Assembly: GCA_024364735.1 (NCBI GenBank)
Contig: JAGFNQ010007724.1
Coordinates: 89,034 to 153,033 of the forward strand
Reading direction: 5' to 3'
Source of the DNA: Boesenbergia rotunda
Taxonomy: Eukaryota; Streptophyta; Magnoliopsida; Zingiberales; Zingiberaceae
Length of the DNA stretch: 64,000 nucleotides
Part shown: positions 1 through 11,027 of the stretch, piece after piece
Numbering within the stretch: the stretch's first letter is position 1
Layout of the letters: the number at the start of each line of letters is the position of its first letter
Translations under genes and position numbers: made by a program
Notes under the pieces: model-generated
The model's database searches: none
What the model saw: only the letters and a program-made list of their open reading frames with translations
What the model was told of the DNA's origin: nothing

Positions 1-681
1 TGTCATGCTCTGGCCAAAGGCTTGAGTAACAATCCGACGATAGGCCTCGGGTATACATCTCCTCACAAGGAGTGGTGAATCCTTTGTTGGCTGTTCAAAC
101 ATCTTCGGGCACTTCGGTTTATACCCAACCATCCTGGGTCCACACCTCCTTGGAGATGCTTGCTTAAGATGTCAAAGTATAAGTCTTCATGACCAAGATG
201 ACTTGAACACCGCAAGTCAAAGGAACATCGCACTTAAGCTGCAGTAAGAACTTCATTGACATATCTATATGTAGACTACCATATGAAGTTTTACAGCCAG
301 TCACTCAAATGAACTAGTTCCCTTAACTAGCATTCATGTTTATCTCCGGACATCCCAATGTCATCAGCCAGTGAGAATCAGCTGATTAGAGAATAACCCA
401 TGCTAGTCTCAACAGAATTGATAGTGTCCGTATTTATCAATTCATCGACTAGGGACAATTTCAATACTTCATAATTGCACATGTAGAGATAATCACTAGT
501 TGTGAATTCATCACAAATTCTCTCATGCTGTGAATTGTATTGCGGACATTCAGTAAATGAGTTTAAGATCTCAATCAAATACATAAACATGTATACTCAA
601 ATAGTGAATATTCATTTATTAAAATAAATGATTATAATCATAAGGCGATTGCCTTAGGACATTTTTCTCATATCATTAACA
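1..681 (-). repeat. Partial LTR, inverted relative to the solo LTR at 1903-4146
   Basis: This is the reverse complement of roughly 1903-2584 with scattered mismatches. It stops at TTAACA, the same terminus at which the plus-oriented copy begins (TGTTA). The left end runs off the window. The 70-residue reading frames inside both copies are near-identical because the two DNAs are homologous. I see no start context or domain, so I do not call a gene. The following bases, CTCGG (682-686), would be one half of a target duplication whose partner lies outside the window. Confidence 0.8.
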
Positions 682-1902
682 CTCGGGTCACTCGAGCGCC
701 TAGGAGCCACTCGGGCGCTCGGGTCCTTCCAAGCGCTAAGGAGCGGTCTCAGGCTGCAGTTTGCTTTCCCCTTTGCTTTTTCTTTCTTTTCTTGCCTCCA
801 GCATCAGATTCCTGCAAGACAAGTAAACACACAAAGCAAGTAAACATCTTAAGCCCAACTTCTGTAAGTTTACCTGACCTACTAGACTTTGCTTGAAGTT
901 AACTCTCCAAAACTTTACTTCCTAAGGTCAACTCCTTAGAGTTTCCCACTGCCTAGCTTCACTCACTAGGATTTTACCTTGGTTGGCTTCACTCACTAGG
1001 ACTTTTACCCAACTTCACTTACCAGAATTTCATGCCCGACTCACAGTCAGGTCTTCGTGCCCAGCTTCACTCACCAGAACTTCGTCCACCTAGTTTCACT
1101 CACTAGGACCCAACTTCACTCACTAGGATTTCTTGCACGATCCTTGACCAGGAATTCGGTGCTCAACCCTCGTCTAGGTCTTCATGCCCAATTTTTTGAT
1201 CTAGAACTTCGTGCCCAGCTTTACTCGCCAGGTTTTCAGTGCCTTGACAAGGACCTCTTTGCTAGTCATATGATCTTGACTAGACTTATCTCTGCCAGAC
1301 ATCAAGTCCTATTTGGCTTAGTCATTTGGTCTAACTGACCATATCTAGGTTTAGTTACTCTGCCAAACATCAAGTCCTATTTGACTTAACCCTTGGTCAA
1401 ACTGACCAACCCTGGGTGCTTTGCTAATCACTCTGCCAAACATCAAATCTTGTTTGACTTAACCCTTGGTCAGACTGACCAGACCTTAGTGTAGTCAAAT
1501 ATCGAAACCCTAACGATTGACTGTTCTTGTCTGATGCTTCTGACACCAACATATATTCGTTGGACAATCCACTAAATATCTCCTCCGAGAACTCTCGGAA
1601 GGAGAATATCAAATAGAAATAAAAGGATATAGTAACAAGTTTACTATTCCCCTTTGAATGCAAAAGCAAGCACAAAAATAAAACATATCGATAAGTGCAT
1701 AATAGAAATAAAAGCTTGTTGTTGGAATAGCTCTTGGCATGAAAGCTTGCTTAAAGATGATCTTGGCACAGAGAGCATGACGAAGAGCAGATTTTGAGCC
1801 AAACAAAGTTGTTTTAAATTGAATCTTTGAGCCTCCTTTTATAGCTGAACCATTTGGAAATCATCGTTTCGTTGATTGATCCCTCTGATCCGTTGACAGA
1901 AC
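682..1902 (-). repeat. Old copia-type LTR-like sequence, first part
   Basis: There is no credible gene. The stretch holds many short imperfect repeats built on CTTCACTCACTAGGA (about 950-1140). It also holds three units of about 70 bp, beginning with CATCAAGTCCTATTTG, at 1300, 1368 and 1441. A TATA-like box on the minus strand (CTATAAAAGGAGG, about 1832-1844) suggests that the parent LTR reads leftward. The sequence appears to resume at 4152 after the solo LTR insertion. Calling it one interrupted LTR is an inference. Confidence 0.5.
1300..1482. repeat. About 70-bp tandem units, three copies
   Basis: Three imperfect units start at 1300, 1368 and 1441. Each carries a version of CATCAAGTCCTATTTGACTT followed by a GGTCAAACTGACC-like palindrome. 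The same unit occurs on the opposite strand at about 27900-28200. Confidence 0.7.
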
Positions 1903-3204
1903 TGTTAGTAATATGAGAGAAGTGTCCTAAGACAATCGCCTTATGATTGTAATCATTTACTTTAATAAATGAATATTCACTATTTGAGTATACATGTTCG
2001 TGTATTTGATTGAGATCTTAAACTCATTTACTGAATGTCCGCAATACAATTCACAGCATGAGAGAATTTGTGATGAATTCACAACTAGTGATTATCTCTA
2101 CATATGCAATTGTGAAGTATTGAAATTGTCCCTAGTCGATGAATTGATAAATACGGACACTATCAATTCTGTTGAGACTAGCATGAGTTATTCTCTAATC
2201 AGCTGATTCTCACTGGCTGGTGACATTGGGATGTCCGGAGATAAACATGAATGCTAGTTAAGGGAACTAGTTCATTGGAGTGACTAGCTGTAAGACTTCA
2301 TATGGTAATCTACATATAGATATGTCAATGAAGTTCTTACTGCAGCTTAAGTGCGATGTTCCTTTGACTTGCGGTGTTCAAGTCATCTTGGTCATGAAGA
2401 CTTATACTTTGACATCTTAAGCAAGCATCTCCAAGGAGGTGTGGACCCAGGATGGTTGGGTATAAGCCGAAGTGCCCGAAGATGTTTGAACAGCCAACAA
2501 AGGATTCACCACTCCTTGCGAGGAGATGTATACCCAAGGCCTATCGTCGGATTGTTACTCGAAGCCTCTGGCCAGAGCATCACATGTTCAGAGTATGAAT
2601 CTCTCAGAAACATGAGAGTAACTAGAATCCGTAGGACGAGAAAAACATTGCTTGGGCTAGGTGTGACGTAGTCAGCCTAGTGGGGACTGACACACATAGA
2701 CCATGTCCTGAACCAAGTGGGTATAAGATGGTGAAGGGAATGAGGCACGATTCATTAAAGCTGCTGAAGGGTTTCAGAATAGTTTCTGAGGTCAACCGTT
2801 GATCTTTCGATTAATTGGGGATCATGATGTACTACTAGGTGCCACTCATGATCATTCTATAATTGGTTAATTATAGACGGCCAACATAAATCGAAAGCCT
2901 ATTTAGTCACACGCACTACGAGTAGTCCGAGGGATTTAAAACGAGTTGAAAATTGGATTTTCCAATCAAGAGAGATAAGTCGAATCTGAATTTTTCAGAG
3001 ACGCATCGGAAGCATAAAATGACTAAGTATTTTGAAGACTTATTGAACGAATTAAATGAGTTTAATTCGTGAGATCGTGGCTTGGGTTTGGCCGGCCAAA
3101 GAGGGTCCCCACCCTCTTTGTTTGGCCGGCCACAATAAGAGGGAAGAACCAAATTGTTTGGTTCAAAATTATAAAATAAACCGCGCGTGGTTTGTCTTAT
3201 AAAA

Positions 3205-3385
3205 TTATGGATAAAGAAATTTATATAAAGAAATTTGTATAAAGAAATTTATATAAAGAAATTTATTTATCATGGAAATTAAAATAAACCTTGGAATGGT
3301 TTATTTTATTTTATAAAATCAATAATGGATTGATTTACCATGATAAAGAAATTTATATAAAGAAATTTATATAAAGAAATTTCTT
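3205..3385. repeat. A+T-rich tandem repeat, unit about 14-16 bp
   Basis: The motif AAAGAAATTTATAT recurs in two clusters (about 3208-3270 and 3342-3385). They are separated by a segment in which TTTATTTTATTTTATAAAATC forms short dyads. It lies inside the U3 part of the solo LTR. Confidence 0.7.
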
Positions 3386-3542
3386 TCCATAATAAAAAGG
3401 GAGACATGGTTGTTTTTATTATAAATTAAGTTATAATAAAAAAAACTTGGCATAATGGAATAATTCATAGAAAAATTTATAAGATAAATTTCTAATGAAA
3501 AATTTATTCCGTTAAGAGGAGACTTGGCGATTAAGAGACTAC

Positions 3543-3550
3543 TATATAAA
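3543..3550 (+). promoter_or_regulatory. TATA box of the solo LTR
   Basis: TATATAAA is followed by GGTACCAAGG and, about 50 bp later, a CT-rich stretch typical of a plant leader. It is the best core promoter candidate in this LTR. Confidence 0.5.
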
Positions 3551-4146
3551 GGTACCAAGGCAAGGCTTGGAAATTAATCTAAGAGATCAAGGATTCTTGC
3601 CTAGCCTCTCTCCCTCTCCTTCTCTCCCTCTCCCTCTTGTAGTGCCGCCGGCCCTAGAGCCCTTCCCCTTTGCCGTGAGCTTCCACCACCAAGAAGAAGC
3701 CGAAGAAGAAGAAGAAGCGGGCGCGACTCCTTCCTTCCTCCCGGAATCTTGATTCCGTTCTTCGTTTGGTGGTTAGTTTTTCATCTCTCTCTTGGTATTC
3801 TTGTCGTGCCTTTGGAGAATCTAGTAGTTCTTGTCGGCACGAAACTCGTGGCTTTGCGAAGTCATCCCGAAGAAAACCCGGCGTGGACGCGAATAGAGGC
3901 GGAGCTTCCAAGGGACGCTACGGTTGGATCTCGTCCCTTTCTACGAGTTACGCGAGGTATTAAGTAGATTAGTTTACTTTCTGCAAAATTTTAAATGTTT
4001 GATCATGTCTCCACAACATAAGGTTGCATGCTAGATACGTGGTTAAAATAATTTGATAAATTATTTATGCTAAGCCTTCCGCTGCACGTAATTAAATCTT
4101 AAAATTACGAACCCGTATCCATGTCAACATGCACCCGGTCCCAACA

Positions 4147-5383
4147 AGAACCCCCTCTGAAATCATCTGTTCTGTCAACTGAACAAGGCTTTTTCATCGA
4201 TGGGACCTCATTTTTTCCTTTATGGCCAAACTGCGAGCTTAGCTGCTAGGTTAGCTCTAATGATTCGTCGACTAATAACCTCTTTCAGTCAACAAAACAA
4301 TTCTTTCATTCTGATTGGAATAGCCTGTCTTTCCTTTATGATAATTCTGGTCCGTTGACTAATAATCAGATCAGTCGACGGAACCATACATGTATCCGTC
4401 TACAGAACAACTTTATCCGTCAATGGGACCACCTAAAATAATGTTAGCACAAAAATAGTATTTTCCTGCAAAACAAAATTTAGAATAGATATGAACATAA
4501 ATATGATAAACGGATAGGTCTGTCTGATCTCGACTTAAAAACCTCCATTGGTTTCTTCGGTCGGATCATCGCCTAAGATCTTATCCCAAACTGGGACATG
4601 ACCTCACTTACTCACTCTAGGGGCTTACAATGGTAGTAATGCAAAATTGTACTTAAGTTTATCAAAATTCATTGGTTCGGTCGACCGAAAATCCTTCAGG
4701 CAACCTTATTTGGAGTTCACTCCTCCAAGACCTAGGGTTCACCCTCCTAGGATTTTTCTCTTTGGTTGGAGTTCATTTTTTCAAGACTTCTCATCACCTA
4801 AAGTTCACTCCCCTGGGATTTTCCCTTGCTTGGAGTTTAATTTCCCAAAACTTCTCATCACCTAAGGTTCACTCCCCTAAGGTTTTTCCTTGCTTGGAGT
4901 TCACTCTTCCAAGACTTCTCATCACTAAGGTTCACTCCTCTAGGGATTTTCCTTTTGTTTAGAGTTCACTCCTCTACGACTTTTTACTCTTTCTAATCAT
5001 CTGGTTAACCTTGACCTAAATAAGGTTCATTAAATATATTTTCAAACAAACATCAAAACTATGGAGGTCGATTGTACCAACAACTTCCACTTACCACTTG
5101 CAGACTTACTTGACTCTAATATCATAACCCACCAAGTTTTTCTGCTAGATGCCCCATCTGAACTTAGTCAGTTGTCAGGTTCTGTAGACCCAACTAGACT
5201 TTTTGCCATATATCAACCTATCTGGTCTTCTTGTCAGTCATTAGGTCCTCCAGACCTAACTAGACTTCAGCCTATTGTCACGTCCCATCAAGTTTTCAGT
5301 CTTGCACACTTGGTAAAAAGATTAGAAAATATAACAGCTAACTTTAACCATTTATCATACATCAAAATCTGATTGCATCAACA
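4147..5383 (-). repeat. Old copia-type LTR-like sequence, second part
   Basis: This appears to continue the interrupted sequence 682-1902. It has degenerate dyads around GTCGAC and GTCAAC (4260-4430), then many short repeats of the type GGAGTTCACTCCTCC / AAGACTTCTCATCACC (4700-4970). It ends with GATTGCATCAACA at 5383, which matches the GATTGCCTCAACA end shared by the other copia LTRs in this window. No gene is visible. The 5384-5405 bases that follow look like copia gag sequence that resumes at 23890. Confidence 0.5.
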
Positions 5384-5751
5384 GATGAGACTCTAAAGGA
5401 AGATTTGATAGATCGACTGGCGTGCTAGAGGGGGGGTGAATAACACTTTTTCAGTTGAATCTCTACAAGGTTGTTAGCGCAGCGGAAACAATAATATGCA
5501 AAATAATATAAGAACAATGCTAACAACAATACTTTACTTGGTATCCACCCAGATGGGTGACTAATCCAAGGATCCACGCACGTACACCACTTCCACTATG
5601 AAAAATCTCCTTTAGGTGGAGAAACCTTTACAGTGGTGGTCTTCCTCTTTACAAAATGTAGTAAATGAGAGAGAGGAAGTTGAGAAAGCTTTTCACACGA
5701 GCAGCACTTCATTATAGTACGAAACCGTACCACTCACGTGCAAAAAGGTCC

Positions 5752-5764
5752 TCCTTTTATAGGA
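5752..5764 (-). promoter_or_regulatory. Minus-strand TATA box of the copia solo LTR
   Basis: On the minus strand this reads CTATAAAAGGAG. It lies about 40 bp from the first palindrome pair, the same arrangement as in the other copies of this LTR. Confidence 0.55.
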
Positions 5765-5799
5765 GAACAGAACAAACTCACAGTCTGTCCAGACCCGCA

Positions 5800-5965
5800 C
5801 CAGTCGACTGCCCCTGGGGCAGTCGACTGGTCTAGCATTAATTGCTAGACAACGGCTAGTTTCGGGGTGTTACCAGTCGACTGGCCCTGGGGCAGTCGAC
5901 TGGTCCGAGGTTGAAAACTCTCTGTGAGTTTTGGCAGTCGACTGCCCTCTGGCCAGTCGACTGCC
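5800..5965. promoter_or_regulatory. Cluster of three CAGTCGACTG palindrome pairs
   Basis: The first pair (5800-5830) is a perfect hairpin: the 15-base arm CCAGTCGACTGCCCC, one base, then its reverse complement. The second (5873-5903) and third (5935-5965) pairs keep the two decamers with an imperfect centre. All lie upstream of the minus-strand TATA box, in the U3 promoter area. Confidence 0.8.
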
Positions 5966-6094
5966 CTGCCTCTCAGCTCAGTTTCAGCCACTCTGAACCT
6001 TCTCCTTCACGTGTGCCTTCAGGTCCACTCCCTTGGCTCGCCCCTTGAAGTCATCTTCCTCTGGCTCTCATCCCTCGGATGCGCACACAAGCCT

Positions 6095-6335
6095 CACTAC
6101 AAGAATTTTTGCAATCAACAACGCCCAATCGACAACGTTTTTTAAAAAAAAACGTTGTCTTTTTTTGTTTTACAACGTTTTTAGTGAAAAGCGTTGTCTA
6201 TGTGTTTTACTTTTTAATAACGACAACGTTTTATAATGATGCGATGTGCTTAGTGTTGTGGTTTCGGATGAAAGACAACGCTGTTACAAAAGCGTTTTTT
6301 AAAAGCGTTGTCGTATTTCCCGCTAAAATAAAAAA
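6095..6335. repeat. Left CACTA terminus and subterminal repeats
   Basis: After CACTACAAGAA there are about eight copies of ACAACG or its complement CGTTGT, often as ACAACGTTTTT or AAAAGCGTTGTC. They are arranged in both orientations so that neighbouring copies can pair. Arrays like this are the usual binding sites for CACTA transposases. Confidence 0.9.
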
Positions 6336-6845
6336 CACATCCCTCGCTCATTGCCAAACCTCGGCGGCTCGCGAAAAATCTCTCCGCGCTTCTTTTCTCC
6401 GCGAAATATCTCCCTCCACCTCCCTCCACCTCCCTCATTGCCACCTCCCTCGTCCTCTCCTCTCCACGAAGATCTGGTGAACATACATCTTCTCCTAGCT
6501 CACCACCAAGAAGTATCCTCCACGAGCTCTTCGTCCGTCGAGTGGAAACTGAACCCCAGCGGCAGCATCACGACGCTCGCCACTACCCTCTCCATCTCTC
6601 TCTCTCGCAGTCGCCGACGTTCTGACTCTGTGGCGGTCAGATTTCAAGCTTCTGCTGGTGACGCTCGGGGAGAAGGGGGTTGCAAATTCTAAATGATAAA
6701 TCTGGTCGTCTCTAGCCAAAGCCTCTTCCTGCTGTTTGTTCTAAAACCGCGATTCCCCTTCTCTCTCTCCCGGTTCTTCCATTAGCTCGGAAACCCTAGC
6801 GCTGCTCGGCCATCCTCCGCTTCCACCGTTGCCGCCACTTCCGCG
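6336..6845 (+). promoter_or_regulatory. Captured promoter/5' leader of the NOT1 fragment
   Basis: The segment is CT-rich and GC-richer than the surrounding DNA, with TCTCTCTCTCTC and CCTCCACCTCC runs typical of plant promoters and 5' leaders. It leads directly into the ATG of the NOT1 first exon. It probably came with the captured gene. Overlapping short reading frames here are not convincing genes. Confidence 0.5.
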
Positions 6846-8418
6846 ATGCTTTCCTCCTTCATCTTCGCTGGTCAGATCCGGTTCCTGCTGCAGAGCGTGA
6901 ACGAGTTCAACTTCGACTCCACCCGCCGGGAACTCTTCCAGGTAACTGGACCCGTATCCTGCTCATTTGTCGCATTGTTTTATCGATTTTTTGAACGTTG
7001 TAGACAGCAAGTAGCGTCTCCCTCGAGTGGGCGAGGGTTCATTCTATATGCATGGCGAATTGATCGGTGTCACAGGGATTAGGCTTTGGCGTGTTTTCGA
7101 CTGGGGGAGGGTGTAACTCGAAAACACTGTTAAAATTAAACTTCTTGACTAGCCTTCTTGATTTCTGCTTCGCAGATGTCCATTCTTTGTACCATGCCGG
7201 TTAGTTCTTTGTTTTTTTTCCCTGGACATTAAGGTCCTGATGGAAGATTTGAAATGGAATACCTTGCTAGAGTCTTATATGTATATATTTGCTGCTCCTT
7301 ATTCTTATCAATCTTGGCCGCTGTTATCTAGTAAGAAAGAATATCGAAAATGTTTTTGTTGACCAACTCAAATGATCTCTTATCTCATATATCCTTATCA
7401 ATTTTCTTTCAGCTCGTGGAGTGTGGAAGTGAAGGCAACACCTTCTTGCTTCAGACGTGTTTGGATCAAATTTTAGTTAAAGGTGGAGATATTCCTCCAC
7501 TGAAAAAAGATTTGGTTTCTGCTGTTGTGAGATATTTACTAGACAAACCACATTTCAGTACAAACCTTTCTGAAGCTTTGAGTAGCATTTCAATAAATGA
7601 AAGTTTCCTTGAAGATATTTCAAACACATTGGGTATGTCAGTGGCTGAGAAAATAGGCGTTGGGCTTGCTTTATTGGACTCTAATAATCCAGATTTAAAG
7701 ATGAGAGGTTAGTTTGTTTACTCGGATCTAAGAATACTACCTTTTCTTCGTCTCTCATATATTTCAAATGTTTATTCTCAATTTTCTATTTTGTGATTGA
7801 GCTACGTCTTTGTTTGTTAGGTCAAAATTTTTGCATTGCTAAAATTGAGAAATTATGTGCAAATCCTTCCTCCACTTTGCACACTGAGCAAATTCATGAT
7901 ATTGTCATGTTTCTCTACCGAACTGAAGGCCTTTCAAAGCACATGGATTGTTTTACTAGAATTCTATATCTTCTTCAACTGAAAGGGAGATCTTTTTTCT
8001 TCTCAACCCCGTTGCTGACACATGAGAGCAATGTCATCAACAATTTCAGGTTGTTTGAATGTATCTAGTGAAAATTGTATGTTTGAGCATCCCGAGCAAC
8101 TCAATTTTCAACTTTTTCATCCATACTTTGTTATATCACAGGCATTTGGAATGGTTCTCTGGATGTTTTGACAATGATTTTGATGCTGCATTAGTTGAAA
8201 TTGAAAAGGAGATTAGCATGGCTGACATAGTGGCAGAATTGGGCTATGGATGCACAATTGACATTTCTCATTGTAAAGAGATACTGTCTCAATTCCAACC
8301 ACTCAACGAAGAGACAATTTCAAAGCTAATAGGGATAATTACCTGCAATCATTCCAATCTTGAAGATCCTCTAAATGTTCATGCAACTTTCTGTTCAGCT
8401 CATTTGAAGATCCTCTAA
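6846..8418 (+). pseudogene. NOT1: Captured NOT1 (CCR4-NOT scaffold) 5' fragment, four exons
   Basis: Four exons join in frame: 6846-6941, 7413-7707, 7821-8049 and 8142-8418. All introns are GT-AG. The spliced frame encodes 298 residues. They match what I know of the plant NOT1 N-terminus: QIRFLLQSVNE near residue 10, LLQTCLDQIL, EKIGVGLALLDS, and later EIEKEISMADIVAELGYGC with CKEILSQFQPL. NOT1 is the large scaffold (over 2000 residues) of the CCR4-NOT deadenylase complex. Only its far N-terminus is present, without the MIF4G or deadenylase-binding parts. After ATFCSA, homology stops and the frame ends HLKIL-stop at a 17-base repeat (8360-8376 and 8404-8420). The frame is otherwise open, so a short truncated protein is possible. 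A pseudogene fragment is more likely. Confidence 0.88.
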
Positions 8419-8711
8419 ATTAATAGCAAAGTATAAATTTGAAAGTTAATTAAAATAATAATACTTTCATAAGGTTGTCGCTTGTTGATTGGGTTTCTTT
8501 TTATTACTATGAACCCATAGAATGACTTGCATTAAAGTACATGTTTTTGCACAAGAGTATTTAGAGAGACATCAAGTGATAATAGTCTTTCAATTCTTTT
8601 CTTTTGTACGATTCTACTTTTTGAGTATCAAATATGATTCGTTATTTTTGATGTCTCATCCAAACCATATTTGCTAAATTTTTATTTTCATGCACATTTC
8701 AAATGTTTCAG

Positions 8712-8785
8712 GTGAAGCGTGAGGAGCTTCTTCAGTTTGCTCAAGGTGCAATTTCAGGACTAAAAGTAAATGCTGACATAGCAAG
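8712..8785 (+). pseudogene. Exon of a second captured gene
   Basis: A clear exon lies between TTTCAG and a GT donor. It encodes KREELLQFAQGAISGLK, then NADIA. It does not continue NOT1. Its charge pattern suggests a helical or coiled-coil protein, and I do not name a function. It ends in phase 2, while the next recognisable exon (9781) starts in phase 0, so at least one exon between them is missing or decayed. Confidence 0.55.
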
Positions 8786-8995
8786 GTTACCAATAGACTT
8801 TTTTTTTTTTTATAGTTTCCTGGTTTCATTAACAGACAATTACCTTCTATTGAAAATGTTGTCCACGTTATTTGAACAAGCAATCAACTAACATAGCAAG
8901 GTTACCAATAGACATTCATTTATGGTTCCCTGGTCTTTGTCAGACAACTTATGTTGTATTGCAAAATGCTTTCCATGTAATTTGAACGAGCAATG
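8776..8995. repeat. Tandem duplication of about 113 bp in a captured intron
   Basis: ACATAGCAAGGTTACCAATA occurs at about 8776 and again at about 8891. The following about 90 bases (CCTGGT...CAGACAA...TTGAAC(A/G)AGCAA) are repeated with differences, including a T run only in the first copy. The duplication copies the splice donor of exon 8712-8785. Confidence 0.75.
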
Positions 8996-9780
8996 GAGCA
9001 TTAGGGATTCCAAAACATTGAATTCTCTCCTAGATTAAATGATAGTATGCCACAAGTTCATCGTAGGAAAACCCAAGAGGTTGTTTAAGCAATTTGAAGA
9101 AAAGATCTTTCCATGATGCCTTAGTTTTTATGTGTAGGACCCTTTCAGAAATATGCCTTGGTGATTTACTATTTAATTTTGCTTCATCATTTTCAATAGA
9201 ATTATTATATAAGAGTCATGCTTTATGGCACATTTCTCTTCAAAATTTGGTTCTTGTGAAGTTAACAGTGGCTTCCAAAGTTTTCTTTCAAGATATTTCT
9301 TGCCCTCTTTTTGTAATGTTAATTGATGAAGTGGCTTCCAGCTGTATGCTCATGATGGATATATCATGCTGTGTCAAGATGCCATGTATTGGGGGAGCCT
9401 CTCACCACATAAAATTACTACTATTCTAGATTAATTTACTGCTGCGAAAAAAAAATGCTCATCCTCATATTCTGTTGATGCATTGTAAATTCTCATATTG
9501 ATATAGCATTTTGATTTTGATTGTTTTATGCCATTTTCTGGTGGATAATAATTGTCCAGGATTCTACTCGTTACCTAGACTTGCAGTTGTGTTCTGTAAA
9601 GATAAAGGTTCTCCATTAATACATGACTATATAATTAGAGCTACAAGTTTGGCTAGTGGGCATGGTTGCTCATACACATTTCTCTTTGGAACAACTTGTT
9701 TAACCAACTTTTTAGTGTACATTCCTGTTGATTGCTTCATTTCAACATCATCTTCATAGTTAACTATGCTCGCTTTGTAG
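8996..9780 (+). other. Intronic sequence of captured gene, no gene seen
   Basis: A+T-rich sequence with short open frames and no supported domain. The 9541-9660 stretch reads through with protein-like composition in one frame, but lacks convincing splice limits, so I leave it uncalled. Confidence 0.4.
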
Positions 9781-9891
9781 ATTCTGCAAGAGGCACTAGT
9801 AGAAGTCCGCCTATGCTCTAGATTGGAAACCCTACTTTTAAAGACAAAAGGCATAAAAAGTGGGAACTCACTGGATGTCCATTCTCAAAAG
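9781..9891 (+). pseudogene. Exon of second captured gene (37 codons, phase 0)
   Basis: The exon runs from TTTGTAG to AAAAG/GTACAT and reads ILQEALVEVRLCSRLETLLL with a lysine-rich tail ending HSQK. Composition and heptad-like leucines suggest an alpha-helical coiled coil. It splices in frame to 22462-22538, so the chromovirus at 11028-22343 lies within the intron between them. Confidence 0.6.
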
Positions 9892-11027
9892 GTACATGCT
9901 TCTGTTTTTCTTTAAAATTTTACTGCCTCGTCATTGTTTTTGGTTGGTTGCATGGGTTTATCTCCCTATTGAACAATATCTATTAGTAATTTTAGATCTC
10001 TTAAATCTTTTTTAATTATGGCAACTTAAATTTCATTGATATTCCTCTACTTTGCACCTTCAGGCTTCAACTCTAATTCATTCAACTTGCCTAACTATAA
10101 ATTTGTCTAATTACAAAATCTATTACTAATCTTTAAACATGTCCTACATCAACTCTGACAGTGTATCATTATTGTTATAAATTGTAATGCTTTGCAGGTA
10201 GTTTACTTAAAAATAAACTCTGTTTAAAATTTTGTGTTGCAAAGTTACCTAATTGTTTTTGTCCCTTGAGAACTTTTTTTGTAATATGCAATAGTGCCCA
10301 CTGACACCTTAGTTTGTCCATAGATAGATGTTGAAGTAATCTCTGATAAGTGGCAGTTACTATGAACCCAAGTTACAGAACCTCATTTTGATCCTTAGAC
10401 CATTAGAATTGCCCTCGTACAAATAAAATGTAGTACATCTATTCAAGAGTTGTTTTGATTGCATGTTATATTCTGGCACCTAATTAGTGGCGATCTTGAT
10501 TTTACTCTAGGAATTGATGCAAAAGTATGATTTTTGTTATTTATCATGGTGGCAAGCAATCATTAATATTATTTGTTTGCTGAGCCCAAAGAAAATAGTT
10601 TATTAAAGTATCTATGTGAATATAAATTGTATTATAGAAATTATGTAATTGTGAAATTTTTCGAGGATTTGCCTAAAAGGCATGGGCTATGAATTTATTA
10701 TCTTAGAAAATAGTGCTTGTGTTGAATGGTGCATTGGCTAGATTTACTGGTAAAAATGAACTCTTCTATATTTGTTTTAAGGTCCAGTGTCACAGTGTCA
10801 TCTTAGATCCTTGAGATATTATACATTTGTTAACTTTACTAGATTTTCAGCATGAGTTATGTTTGCCAATCAGAGATGTTAAAATGACCGTCTGACATTT
10901 ATTGAGGGATGTATTTCTGATGCCGCACTTTACCTCTCCCTCTCTGGCTGCTATTCGTGCAACCAATCATATGCACTGGAATCTTCGTGTGCTTATTCCT
11001 TATTGTAATAATATTTAGTATTTATGC
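9892..11027 (+). other. Intron of captured gene left of the chromovirus
   Basis: A+T-rich, with many stop codons in all frames and no repeats that I recognise. TATGC at 11023-11027 is the left copy of the chromovirus target duplication. Confidence 0.5.

Larger units (their letters stand above)
1903..4146 (+). mobile_element. Solo LTR with perfect 5-bp target duplication
   Basis: The 2244-bp LTR begins TGTTAGTAATATGAG and ends GGTCCCAACA, giving TG...CA termini. It is flanked by AGAAC on both sides (1898-1902 and 4147-4151). No internal region is present, so this is a solo LTR formed by LTR-LTR recombination. A TATA box (TATATAAA, 3543-3550) lies about 600 bp from its right end, which suggests rightward transcription. 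The stretch 3205-3385 is A+T-rich and holds tandem copies of ATAAAGAAATTTAT. The lineage cannot be assigned without an internal region. Short frames inside it (3567-3967) are CT-rich leader sequence, not genes. Confidence 0.9.
5406..6094 (-). mobile_element. Solo copia LTR, left part, split by the CACTA element
   Basis: The LTR starts TGATAGATCG, followed by the GAGGGGGGGTGAAT block common to all copia LTRs here. It continues after the CACTA element at 23644-23889 and ends GCCTCAACA. The flanks are AGATT (5401-5405) and AGATT (23890-23894), a perfect 5-bp duplication, so it is a solo LTR of about 932 bp. It is closely similar to the LTR at 40937-41849. By analogy with that element it is oriented leftward. 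A minus-strand TATA box lies at about 5752-5764, and paired CAGTCGACTG palindromes lie at 5800-5830, 5873-5903 and 5935-5965. Confidence 0.9.

Noticed and set aside
378..590. 70-codon frame conserved between 378-590 and 1994-2206
   Set aside because: The similarity is explained by the two LTR copies; there is no sign of selection that I can judge by eye and no known domain.
5800..5965. Palindrome pairs as microRNA precursors
   Set aside because: Hairpins are short and perfect with a one-base loop in DNA; they lack the shape and length of plant microRNA precursors.
9094..9429. 111-codon plus-strand frame in the captured intron
   Set aside because: No splice limits, unusual composition and no pattern related to NOT1 or to the second gene.
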